A DNA stretch of 64,000 bases from Clostridiales bacterium (lineage in GTDB: Bacteria > Bacillota > Clostridia > Christensenellales > Aristaeellaceae). This document shows, one piece after another, positions 39,772 through 47,863 of the stretch. Where the stretch lies: assembly GCA_029012285.1 (NCBI GenBank), contig JAQXLU010000154.1, forward strand, positions 1-64,000, written 5' to 3'. The position numbers and the translations under genes were made by a program. The notes beneath the pieces were generated by a model. The model did no database searches. It was not told the DNA's origin and saw only the letters and a program-made list of their open reading frames with translations. Within the stretch, counting starts at the first letter, position 1, and each line of letters opens with the position of its first letter.

Positions 39772-41301
39772 TTGGAACAGCGGACTGCGGCAGTCAGCGT
39801 GCGCAATGTGACCAAGCGCTTTGGCCCCGTGCTGGCAAACGACAAGGTTTGCCTGGACATCTACCGCGGCGAGATCCTGGCCCTGCTGGGCGAAAACGGC
39901 AGCGGCAAAACCACGCTGATGAACATGCTCTCGGGCATCTACTATCCCGACGAGGGCGAAATCTACATCAACGGCAAACCCGTGTCCATTTCCTCCCCCA
40001 AGGAGTCCTTCCGCCTGGGCATCGGCATGATTCACCAGCACTTCAAGCTGGTGGATGTGTTCACCGCGGCGGAAAACATCATCCTCGGCCTGGACGAAAA
40101 GCTGGATATGAAGTCCGCCGTCAAGAAGATACAGAAAATCTGCGACAAGTACGGCTTCGACATCGACCCCAAGCAGAAGATTTACAACATGTCCGTGTCC
40201 CAGAAGCAGACGATTGAGATCATCAAGGTGCTCTATCGCGGCGCGGACATCCTCATCCTGGATGAGCCCACCGCCGTGCTCACCCCCCAGGAGACCGACA
40301 AGCTCTTTGCCATTTTGCGTAACATGCGCGATGCGGGCAAGGCCATCGTGATCATCACCCACAAGATGCACGAGGTGGAATCCCTGTCCGACCGGGTGGC
40401 GGTGCTGCGCAAGGGCCAGTATGTGGGCGATGTGAAAACCAGTGAAACCAACGCAGAGGAGCTGACCAACATGATGGTCGGCCATGCGGTGAAGCTCAAC
40501 ATCGAGCGCACGCTGCCCGTCAATCCCCGCCCGCGCATTGAGGTCAAGGACCTGACCGTGCGCAACGAGGAGGGCACGACCAAGCTGGATCATGTGTCCT
40601 TCACCGCCAACACGGGCGAGATCCTGGGGGTGGCAGGCATCGCAGGCTCCGGTCAGAAGGAGCTGCTGGAGGCCATCGCTGGCTTGCAGCCCGTGGATGA
40701 GGGCAGCATCAGCTACATCGAGGATGACGGCACGCCGGTGCAGCTGATCGGCAAGGACCCGCTGACCATCCAGGACATGGGCGTGTCGCTGTCCTTTGTG
40801 CCGGAGGATCGCTTGGGCATGGGCTTGGTGGGCAATATGGATCTGTCCGACAACATGATGCTGCGCACCTTCCGCAAGGGCCGCTCCTTCTTTACCGACC
40901 GCAAGAGCCCCCGCAGGATTGCGGAAAACGTGGTCAAGGAGCTGGAGGTTTCCACCCCCAGCCTGAGCACCCCCATCCGCCGTTTGTCCGGCGGCAATGT
41001 GCAAAAGGTGCTGGTGGGCCGCGAGATCACCTCTGCCCCCAAGGTGCTTTTGACCGCATATGCCGTGCGTGGCTTGGACATCCATTCCTCCTACACCATC
41101 TACAACCTCATCAACGAGCAGAAGCGCCGCGACGTGGCGGTGATCTATGTGGGTGAGGATCTGGATGTGCTACTGGAACTGTGCGACCGCATCCTGGTTC
41201 TCTGCGGCGGCAGGGTGAGCGGAATCGTGCCCGGCCGTGGCGCGGACAAGCGGGAAATCGGCATGATGATGACCCGCGTGGGAGGTGCTGACAATGAGTG
41301 A
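39772..41301 (+). CDS. nupO: Nucleoside ABC importer ATPase with two nucleotide-binding domains
   Basis: I choose the TTG at 39772, which has AAAGGAG 8 bp upstream. The GTG used in the track falls inside that ribosome binding site. The 509-residue protein contains two ABC domains, as in RbsA/NupO. The first has Walker A LLGENGSGKTT and Walker B ILILDEPTAVLTP. Its signature is altered (MSVSQKQ). The second has a degenerate Walker A (GIAGSGQKE), the signature LSGGNVQK, and a Walker B-like LLTAYAVRGLD that lacks the usual Pro-Thr and catalytic Glu. Only one site is likely to hydrolyse ATP. The next gene overlaps its end by 8 bp. Confidence 0.93.
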   Translation: MEQRTAAVSVRNVTKRFGPVLANDKVCLDIYRGEILALLGENGSGKTTLMNMLSGIYYPDEGEIYINGKPVSISSPKESFRLGIGMIHQHFKLVDVFTAAENIILGLDEKLDMKSAVKKIQKICDKYGFDIDPKQKIYNMSVSQKQTIEIIKVLYRGADILILDEPTAVLTPQETDKLFAILRNMRDAGKAIVIITHKMHEVESLSDRVAVLRKGQYVGDVKTSETNAEELTNMMVGHAVKLNIERTLPVNPRPRIEVKDLTVRNEEGTTKLDHVSFTANTGEILGVAGIAGSGQKELLEAIAGLQPVDEGSISYIEDDGTPVQLIGKDPLTIQDMGVSLSFVPEDRLGMGLVGNMDLSDNMMLRTFRKGRSFFTDRKSPRRIAENVVKELEVSTPSLSTPIRRLSGGNVQKVLVGREITSAPKVLLTAYAVRGLDIHSSYTIYNLINEQKRRDVAVIYVGEDLDVLLELCDRILVLCGGRVSGIVPGRGADKREIGMMMTRVGGADNE

Positions 41302-42406
41302 CAAGAAGCGGGAACCCCTCTTCCACATTTCCAAGCGGACGGAGATTGCCTGGCACAAGGCGCTGCTCATCCGCGTGGCGGCCATTGCGCTGGCGCTTTT
41401 GGTGAGCGCGATCATCTGCCTGGTGCTCACCAACACGAACCCCGTTTCCATCTACACGACGATCATCAAGGGCACCTTCGGCACCATGCGCAAAACCTGG
41501 GTGACCTTCCGCGATGTGGCGATGCTTCTGTGCATTTCCCTGGCGGTGACGCCCGCCTTCAAGATGCGCTTCTGGAACGTGGGCGGCGAGGGTCAGACCT
41601 TGATGGGCTGCCTGGCAGCGGCCAGCTGCATGATCCTGCTGCGCGATGTGGTGCCCGCGTGGGCCATCATCCCCATCATGGTGCTGTCCAGCGTGGCGGC
41701 GGGCGCCATTTGGGGCGGCATCCCCGCGATCTTCAAGGCCAAGTGGAACACCAACGAAACCCTTTTCACCCTGATGATGAACTATGTGGCAACCCAGCTG
41801 GTGGCGTACTTCTGCATCTTCTGGGAGTCCCCCAAGGGCTCGGGCAAGATCGGCATCATCAATCAGAAAACCCAGTTCGGCTGGCTGCCGAAGATCGCCA
41901 ACCAGCAGTACCTGCTCAATATCCTCATCGTGGCGGGGCTGGTGCTGCTCATGTTCCTCTACCTGTACTACACCAAGCACGGCTATGAGATTTCCGTGGT
42001 GGGCGAGAGCCAGCGCACAGCCCGGTATGTGGGCATCAAGGTGGAATGGGTCATCGTCCGCACGATGCTGATTTCCGGCGGCTTGTGCGGCCTGGCGGGC
42101 TTTCTGCTGACGGCCGGCAGCGACCATACCCTGACCACCACGCTGGTGGACGGGCGAGGCTTCACCGCTGTCATGGTGTCCTGGCTGGCAAAATTCAACC
42201 CCTTCACGATGATCCTCACCAGCTTCCTGCTGGTTTTCCTGGATCGCGGTGCTGGCGAGGTGTCCTCCAAGTTCGGCCTGAACCATTCCTTCTCGGACAT
42301 CATCACCGGTGTGATCCTGTTCTTCATCATTGGCTGCGAGTTTTTCATCAACTACAAGATCAACTTCCGCAAGCACACTGTGAAGGAGGAGAAGCTGCGT
42401 GTTTGA
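41294..42406 (+). CDS. nupP: Nucleoside ABC importer permease
   Basis: The start is ATG at 41294, 8 bp inside the ATPase gene, with GGGAGGTG 6 bp upstream. The 370-residue protein has eight to ten membrane helices. It carries the BPD_transp_2 family pattern (FWNVGGEGQTLMGCLAAAS, GGIPAIFKAKWNTNETLFTLMMNY, GGLCGLAGFLLTAGSDHTL). It forms the heterodimeric channel with the next gene product. Confidence 0.93.
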   Translation: MSDKKREPLFHISKRTEIAWHKALLIRVAAIALALLVSAIICLVLTNTNPVSIYTTIIKGTFGTMRKTWVTFRDVAMLLCISLAVTPAFKMRFWNVGGEGQTLMGCLAAASCMILLRDVVPAWAIIPIMVLSSVAAGAIWGGIPAIFKAKWNTNETLFTLMMNYVATQLVAYFCIFWESPKGSGKIGIINQKTQFGWLPKIANQQYLLNILIVAGLVLLMFLYLYYTKHGYEISVVGESQRTARYVGIKVEWVIVRTMLISGGLCGLAGFLLTAGSDHTLTTTLVDGRGFTAVMVSWLAKFNPFTMILTSFLLVFLDRGAGEVSSKFGLNHSFSDIITGVILFFIIGCEFFINYKINFRKHTVKEEKLRV

Positions 42407-43391
42407 CATCATTTCGTTCATTCCCCGTGCGGTGGTGCAGGGCGTGCCGCTGCTCTTTGGCAGCACGGGTGAGATCCTGACGGAAAAGTCCGGCAACCTG
42501 AACCTGGGCATCCCCGGTATTATGTATGTTGGCGGCATCTGCGGCGTGATCGGCTCCTTCTTCTATGAGAACTCCCTGGCCGACAAGGCGGACATCAACG
42601 CGGTGCTGGCCATTGGCATCCCCCTGCTGTGCTGCCTGCTGGGGTCGCTGCTCATGGGCCTTTTGTACTGCCTGCTGACCGTGACATTGCGCGCCAATCA
42701 GAACGTGACCGGCCTGGCCATGACCACCTTCGGCGTGGGCGTGGGCAACTTCTTCGGCGGTTCCCTCATCAAGCTCTCCGGCAGCGAGGTGCCCTCCATT
42801 GCCCTGTCCGGCACCAGCTTCTACTTCCACCGCCCCCTCTTTGCCGAGAGCCAGGGCTGGTTCTATCAGGACTTCCTGTCCTACGGCTTCATGGTGTACC
42901 TGGCGGTGGGCATCGCGCTCTTCATGGCCTGGTTCATGAGGCACACCCGCACTGGCCTTCACCTGCGCGCGGTGGGTGAGAACCCCAACACCGCCGACGC
43001 AGCTAGCATCAACGTGACGAAATACAAGTACCTGGCGACCTGTATTGGCAGCATGATTGCCGGCCTGGGCGGCTTGTACTACGTGATGGACTATGCCAGC
43101 GGTGTGTGGAGCAACAACGCCTTTGGCGACCGCGGCTGGCTCGCCATCGCCCTGGTGATCTTCACCATCTGGCGCTCCAATGTGGGCGTGTTCTCCTCCA
43201 TCCTCTTTGGCGGACTGTACATCCTGCACATGTACATCCCCACCGGCGCGAACCCTGCGGTGAAGGAGCTGTACAAGATGCTGCCCTACATCGTGACCAT
43301 CGTGGTGCTGTGCATCGCCAGTCTGCGCAAGAAGCGCGAGGATCAGCCGCCGCAGCACCTGGGCCTGCCGTACTTCCGGGAAGAACGGTGA
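42399..43391 (+). CDS. nupQ: Nucleoside ABC importer permease
   Basis: The protein has 330 residues. The start codon is GTG at 42399, which overlaps nupP by 8 bp and has AAGGAGG 9 bp upstream. Family 2 permease motifs are STGEILTEKSGNLNLGIPG, GLAMTTFGVGVGNFFGG, HLRAVGENPNTADAASINV and GDRGWLAIALVIFTIW. It completes a full four-gene importer of the NupNOPQ type and is followed by a strong terminator. Confidence 0.93.
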   Translation: MFDIISFIPRAVVQGVPLLFGSTGEILTEKSGNLNLGIPGIMYVGGICGVIGSFFYENSLADKADINAVLAIGIPLLCCLLGSLLMGLLYCLLTVTLRANQNVTGLAMTTFGVGVGNFFGGSLIKLSGSEVPSIALSGTSFYFHRPLFAESQGWFYQDFLSYGFMVYLAVGIALFMAWFMRHTRTGLHLRAVGENPNTADAASINVTKYKYLATCIGSMIAGLGGLYYVMDYASGVWSNNAFGDRGWLAIALVIFTIWRSNVGVFSSILFGGLYILHMYIPTGANPAVKELYKMLPYIVTIVVLCIASLRKKREDQPPQHLGLPYFREER

Positions 43392-43408
43392 TGCTGCCTA
43401 AATTGAAC

Positions 43409-43447
43409 GCTCCCGCAGACGCACATGCGCTGCGGGAGCGATTTTGT
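43409..43447 (+). terminator. Terminator after nupQ, shared with srtB
   Basis: CGCTCCCGCA pairs with TGCGGGAGCG, followed by ATTTTG. It is palindromic and probably also ends the convergent sortase transcript. Confidence 0.85.
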
Positions 43448-43456
43448 ATGGGGGGA

Positions 43457-44515
43457 CTACCTGGCGGTGCTTGTCCGCACCAGCCTTTTCAGCGCTTCCT
43501 CATCCTCCCTTTCGCGTATCCGCCTGGCCGCGACGACCCGGCGCTCCTCGTCATCGCCGGTGCAGGTGACCAGCAGCAGCAGCTGATCGTCCGCCGCCAC
43601 ATCAATCCGGCAGTCGTACATGGAGCGGGCGAGCAGCGTTTTGATGCAAGCCTCCCGCTTGGGGATGGATAAGGAGTAAAGGCCGGGGAAGTCCAGATAC
43701 CTCCAGCTGGAGGCCTTGATGCTGACCGTGGCGACGGAGAACACCACATATCGCCCGTCCTCATACGCGGTATCGAAGGTGATGAAGGGGTGTTCGCGGT
43801 AGAAGCTCGTCTTTTCGTAGGACCGCAGGCAGCCGAACATGGCGCCTGTTTTCATGTTGTGCCCATAGAGCATCAGCGTGTAGGGCCTGGTGGAGAGATC
43901 ACAGAACTCGTCCAGAAAGATGGCGCCGTTGACGTTGTGATAGCCCCGGTAATCCCGTTTCAGGTAGTAGCTGTTGTCCCGCTGCACCACGGCCTCGTCC
44001 AGCAGATCATCAATCGTCAGCCAGCCGATGATGTCCTGGTTCTGCTGGCGGAGCTTGGCAAACCGGCTGCTGATGATGCCATAGGGGTTTTGGGGGTAGC
44101 GCATCGTCGATAGCGTGGTCGGGGGCGCGGCGGTGGCTGATGGAACAGCGGTTGCCTCCGGCGGCGTTGGCGCTTCAGAGGGTGACGGCGCGGGCGTAGC
44201 GCTCGGGGGATCGGCTGGGGGAGCGGATGGTTGCTCCTGGGCGTGGTAGATTTCCCGAAGGGCGGCGGAGGCCTGACGGGCAGCAGCGTAATCCGCTGCG
44301 TAGCTGATCAGCTTGACGGCGCAGAAGAGAAAGACAACCACGCACAAAAGCCACAATACGCCCCGCACAGGCGACGTGCGCGGCGCATAGTAGTTGCGCG
44401 TTCTGGAGCCCCGGTACGGCCGGATGTTCAGCGCTGTGAAAACCGAGATGAAGCGTCCGCCCCAGGTGGCAATGCGATCTGACAGGCGCGATAAGAACTG
44501 CCTGATGTCCCTCAT
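43457..44515 (-). CDS. srtB: Class B sortase
   Basis: The protein has 352 residues. A cytoplasmic N-terminus of about 50 residues precedes one transmembrane helix (VLWLLCVVVFLFCAVKLI), a Pro/Ser/Ala/Thr-rich linker at about 95-135, and the sortase domain. The catalytic triad is visible as His in LYGHNM (about 218), Cys in LLVTCTG (about 317) and Arg in EERRVVAAR (about 326). Class B sortases attach surface proteins or pilins to peptidoglycan after cleavage of an NPxTx-type signal. No protein in the window ends with such a signal, so its substrate is elsewhere. The long linker is unusual for class B enzymes. The ribosome binding site (GGGGTGA) is moderate. Confidence 0.9.
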   Translation of the reverse strand: MRDIRQFLSRLSDRIATWGGRFISVFTALNIRPYRGSRTRNYYAPRTSPVRGVLWLLCVVVFLFCAVKLISYAADYAAARQASAALREIYHAQEQPSAPPADPPSATPAPSPSEAPTPPEATAVPSATAAPPTTLSTMRYPQNPYGIISSRFAKLRQQNQDIIGWLTIDDLLDEAVVQRDNSYYLKRDYRGYHNVNGAIFLDEFCDLSTRPYTLMLYGHNMKTGAMFGCLRSYEKTSFYREHPFITFDTAYEDGRYVVFSVATVSIKASSWRYLDFPGLYSLSIPKREACIKTLLARSMYDCRIDVAADDQLLLLVTCTGDDEERRVVAARRIREREDEEALKRLVRTSTAR

Positions 44516-44530
44516 CCCGATTCACCCCGC

Positions 44531-44632
44531 CTACAGCAGTATTGATTGACGCCCATGGCCTGTCCGGAAGCATCCGCGCATTACGCTCGTGTAGCAGCCT
44601 GTGCACTTCGCGTCGAGGTTGATGAAGGACAT
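44531..44632 (-). CDS. Possible 33-aa Cys-containing peptide
   Basis: An ATG overlapping the stop codon of the RCC1 gene (TGATG) opens a frame of 33 codons with three Cys (KCTGCYTSVMRGCF). Translational coupling is possible, but the ribosome binding site is weak and the protein has no homologue I recognise. It fills most of the 116-bp gap before srtB. It may be chance. Confidence 0.25.
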   Translation of the reverse strand: MSFINLDAKCTGCYTSVMRGCFRTGHGRQSILL

Positions 44633-45804
44633 CAGTCCACGATCAGATCCATCCCGTTGGGGAGCAGTGTGTATTTGCTCGTGGAGCCGCCCTCACCAAG
44701 CTGACCGAACTTGCTGATTCCCGCAGAGAGCAGCGTGCCATCCTCCAGCATTGCGATGCAGAACAGGCTGCCGCCCTGTACCAATACCACGTTGGAGTCC
44801 CAGGCTTTGCCTGGTAGAACCCCCTCGGTGGAGGAGGATCGGAAGCCCTGGCCCAGCTGACCATAGCTGTTGTTTCCCCAGGACCACAGCGAGCCGTCCG
44901 ACAAAATGGCGTAGGTCTGGGAGGAATAGGCTGCCACATAGGTGACCGGTAGAGGAAGTGGGACAGCCTGGGGTGTTTTGACATCCTTGCCCTGGCTGTT
45001 ATAGCCGCATTGATGAAAATCGTTGCGCCCCCAGGTCCACAGGGTTCCGGCGGTATCCAGCAGTACGATGCTACCTCCGCAGGCATCGATGTAGGCGATG
45101 TCGATGTCGCCGGTGTTGACCTTCACCGGGGTCTTCTGATAGGCTGTGGTATCGGGCAGCAGGTTGTGATGCTCGTTGTCGCCCCAGCCCCACAGCTGAC
45201 CATCCTTGTCAAGCGCCAGGGAGAATTTGCCGCCGCAGGCGATCTGGACGATGTTCTCCAGCGGCAGCAGATAGGGATCCTGTACATGCCCACGTTTACC
45301 GTTGCCAACCTGATACTCGGTGTTGCGGCCCCAGGCGTACACGTGGCTGTCGTCGGTGAGGATCATCGCATGCCCAAAGCCCGTGGCCATGGCGATCGGT
45401 GTACAGTCGGGCAGCTTGATTTTCACATGGGTCGAATAGCTGCCGGAGGGAGCCGTCAGGGAGAGGTAGGAATTGTTCCCTGCACCCCACAGGGTATTGT
45501 CATCCATCCACATGTAGGAATAGTCCGAGGCGGTCACGATGTCCCGCAGACCGGTAAGATTCAGGTCGGGGTTCTTGGTCTTGAATTCCTTGACATCGAA
45601 GCTCTGGGTGAGATGCCCCTTACCCAGTTGGCCAAACTGGTTATCACCCCACACCCGGAGCACCCCTTCAGTGTCCCTGGCGTAGACAAAACTGCCCCCC
45701 ACGCCAAGGATGACATTGCGCCCGTCAGGGGTCTGGTAGGTTACGGCGGAGGCAGAGGAGGCCATCAGGCAGAGCAGGAGCAGGCTTGCCAACAGCTTTT
45801 TCAT
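44632..45804 (-). CDS. Secreted RCC1-repeat beta-propeller protein
   Basis: The start is ATG at 45804 with AAGGAGG 7 bp upstream, giving 390 residues. A signal peptide ends LMASSASA. Seven RCC1-type repeats follow, such as VWGDNQFGQLGKG, VYAWGRNTEYQVGNG, LWGWGDNEHH, LWTWGRNDFHQCGY and LWSWGNNSYGQLGQG, enough for one seven-bladed propeller. Bacterial RCC1 proteins are surface or secreted binding proteins with no general function. Its ATG overlaps the stop of the Lgt-like gene, so the two are coupled. No sorting signal is present at its C-terminus. Confidence 0.9.
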   Translation of the reverse strand: MKKLLASLLLLCLMASSASAVTYQTPDGRNVILGVGGSFVYARDTEGVLRVWGDNQFGQLGKGHLTQSFDVKEFKTKNPDLNLTGLRDIVTASDYSYMWMDDNTLWGAGNNSYLSLTAPSGSYSTHVKIKLPDCTPIAMATGFGHAMILTDDSHVYAWGRNTEYQVGNGKRGHVQDPYLLPLENIVQIACGGKFSLALDKDGQLWGWGDNEHHNLLPDTTAYQKTPVKVNTGDIDIAYIDACGGSIVLLDTAGTLWTWGRNDFHQCGYNSQGKDVKTPQAVPLPLPVTYVAAYSSQTYAILSDGSLWSWGNNSYGQLGQGFRSSSTEGVLPGKAWDSNVVLVQGGSLFCIAMLEDGTLLSAGISKFGQLGEGGSTSKYTLLPNGMDLIVD

Positions 45805-46712
45805 CGGATATCCTCCTTGTGGATGCGCCGGCAGAGGATAAAGCCCAGCTCCGCGATGGAGAGCAGCATCCCGGCATACACCAGGAGCTTGGGCAGATTG
45901 GTCTTGTCCAGCGCGAAGATGGTGGCAATGCACAGCCCGATCCCGGCGGCCAGGGCGAGGGCATCCACCGTGATGTCCCTGGCGGTCAGACCCTGGCGAG
46001 CCCCCTGCACCAGCAGGCGGATGAGCATAATGCCGATGGTGAAGGCCAGCCCGAGGTGGGTCACCCGGGCGAACACCAGGACAAAGAGCGCTTCATCGCA
46101 GCGCAGGGATTCGGGCAGAATCTGCACCAGGCACCACAGCGTCAGCACATACTGGGCGAGGGTGCCGGCGCGGCGGGAGCGGCGGCGCAGGAAGGGAACG
46201 CACCCCAGCAGCACCGCTGTGAGGACGGCTTCCACCCAGCACACGCAGACGTCATGGCCCATGAAGTCCCCATACCCCTGCCCGGAGAGCGGCTCGATGG
46301 CCCGGGCCAGGATGAACAGCGCCAGGGCGGGCACGACCGCTGCATCCAGGATGGATGCGGCGCGCTGCTTCGTCAGTGCGGCGGTGATGGGCGCGGCGAG
46401 CAGCATCCCCGCGACCACGCCCATGATGTTCACGCTGCCCAGGGCCGGGTCGAAGAAGGGCGCGATGCCGCGGAGCTGCCCCAATTCATCCAGGAAGATG
46501 TCATACCAGCACACGGCGCAGTGGATGCCCCGGCCGAGAAGGAGGCCAAGGCAGGCGGCCAGCACGCCGTACAGGCCCATGTGCAGGGGCTGCATCCCCC
46601 TGCGCGGGGCGAAGAGCATCCCGGCGGCGATTGTGCAGAGCGCCAACGCCGCCATCAGCAGGGGGTACAGCGGAATGTCGGTATCGCTCACATACAGAAT
46701 CTCATACATCAT
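45801..46712 (-). CDS. Lgt-like polytopic membrane protein (diverged prolipoprotein diacylglyceryl transferase)
   Basis: The protein has 303 residues and seven to eight hydrophobic segments. The order of motifs follows Lgt: a GRGIHCAVCW segment, GSVNIMGVVAGMLLAAP where Lgt has a GG..HGG motif, and LARAIEPLSGQGYGDFMG where Lgt has the GR.GNF.NGE signature. The catalytic His of Lgt is missing (NIMG), while the signature Arg remains. It is therefore probably a paralogue without the standard lipidation activity, or one with a changed donor. The gene is coupled by ATGA overlap to the secreted RCC1 gene and lies 3 bp after the phosphodiester glycosidase. Confidence 0.75.
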   Translation of the reverse strand: MMYEILYVSDTDIPLYPLLMAALALCTIAAGMLFAPRRGMQPLHMGLYGVLAACLGLLLGRGIHCAVCWYDIFLDELGQLRGIAPFFDPALGSVNIMGVVAGMLLAAPITAALTKQRAASILDAAVVPALALFILARAIEPLSGQGYGDFMGHDVCVCWVEAVLTAVLLGCVPFLRRRSRRAGTLAQYVLTLWCLVQILPESLRCDEALFVLVFARVTHLGLAFTIGIMLIRLLVQGARQGLTARDITVDALALAAGIGLCIATIFALDKTNLPKLLVYAGMLLSIAELGFILCRRIHKEDIR

Positions 46713-46715
46713 GGC

Positions 46716-47675
46716 TTATTTCACCAGCGTTGCAAAGTAGATGATGTCGCTCAGGAAACGCTCGATGTCGGGGCAGTTGACCTTGACGTACCGCATTTTG
46801 CCGGCCTTCTGATCCAGGCGCTTGAACACCATGGTTGTGCTGTTGCCGCCGTCCAGGTTAAAGGCGATGCGGCAGCCGCCTTCAGGCTTGAGCGCCTTGC
46901 CTGCGATCTCGCACACCTGCGCGAACTCGGGGATGGTCAGGCCCTTGTTGCCCTTGGTCTGGTTGCCATAGGAGGTAACCAGCATGTATTCCAGCGGGCC
47001 AAGCTGGCAAAGCGCGGTGCGCTGGGCCAGGTTCTGCGCGCCGATGTAGCGGTTCTGGTAGTCCTCGGGAATGATGCTGACCCCGTTTTCCACCAGCAGC
47101 GGGCCGAAGCAGAACACCTGGTACATATTGTCCTTGTTGGCCTCGTAATAGGCGGCGTAATCCGCCTTCTTGGGGGCAGCCAGGGTGGAGAAATCGCCGT
47201 TCTTGTCGATGATGAGCAAATCGCGCAGCCCATCTGCCTGATTGCGGTACTGGGTGCTCATGCGAAACACCACCGTACATTCCGGCTTGGTGTAATAGTC
47301 GCCGTTGATGGCGATCACGGCATTGGACAAACTGGCGACAAAGCGCCCGCGCGTGGTGCTGGTGTTCTTGAAGCTGTAGTTCTTGCTCCGCTGGTTGGTG
47401 CCGGCATAGATGGAGCTGGGTATCGTGCGCAGCTGGGAGGGGTGGACGATCTTGACGTGGGCATACACATAGTCGGTGTCGGCGTAGCGGCCCTCGTAGA
47501 TCTTCACGGAGATGGATTCGTCCTGGTACTCGTTGTCGGACAGATAGTTCTCATCCTTGGGCGCTGGGCCATAGGAGAGGTTGTCCATGGGCAGGGGATC
47601 AAGGCCCTCCGCCAGGATGGCGGCAGGCAGCATCAGCAGGCAGAGCAGCAGGGAAAGCAGGCTTTTGATACGCAT
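46716..47675 (-). CDS. Secreted phosphodiester glycosidase (NAGPA domain)
   Basis: The protein has 319 residues with a signal peptide (LLSLLLCLLMLPAAILA). The NAGPA domain is shown by NAVIAINGDYYTKPE, FCFGPLLVENG, AQRTALCQLG and IAFNLDGGNSTTMVF. Relatives remove GlcNAc from GlcNAc-1-phosphodiesters, as in the human uncovering enzyme. In bacteria they are likely to act on wall teichoic acid or other phosphodiester-linked surface sugars. It is the first gene of a three-gene operon with the Lgt-like and RCC1 genes and has its own promoter. Confidence 0.9.
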   Translation of the reverse strand: MRIKSLLSLLLCLLMLPAAILAEGLDPLPMDNLSYGPAPKDENYLSDNEYQDESISVKIYEGRYADTDYVYAHVKIVHPSQLRTIPSSIYAGTNQRSKNYSFKNTSTTRGRFVASLSNAVIAINGDYYTKPECTVVFRMSTQYRNQADGLRDLLIIDKNGDFSTLAAPKKADYAAYYEANKDNMYQVFCFGPLLVENGVSIIPEDYQNRYIGAQNLAQRTALCQLGPLEYMLVTSYGNQTKGNKGLTIPEFAQVCEIAGKALKPEGGCRIAFNLDGGNSTTMVFKRLDQKAGKMRYVKVNCPDIERFLSDIIYFATLVK

Positions 47676-47735
47676 GGGAGGGGGTCACTCCTTCAATCAT
47701 GATGAGGATCGCGGGGAAGCCTCGATGATATGATT

Positions 47736-47764
47736 AGGATAGCATATCCGGTGCGAAAAAGCAA
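47736..47764 (-). promoter_or_regulatory. Promoter of the NAGPA-Lgt-RCC1 operon
   Basis: TTGCTT, 17 bp, TATCCT on the minus strand. Confidence 0.6.
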
Positions 47765-47801
47765 GGAGAAGGGGCCTGCGCGCACTTTTTTGCAAAGTCC
47801 C

Positions 47802-47830
47802 TTTTCACTGCCGCCCAAATGGTGTACAAT
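47802..47830 (+). promoter_or_regulatory. Possible promoter of recQ
   Basis: A good -10 (TACAAT) stands 17 bp after a weak -35 (TTTTCA), 34 bp before the recQ start. Confidence 0.45.
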
Positions 47831-47863
47831 GGGACGGAATATATAAGGAAAGGAGGGGCTCTG

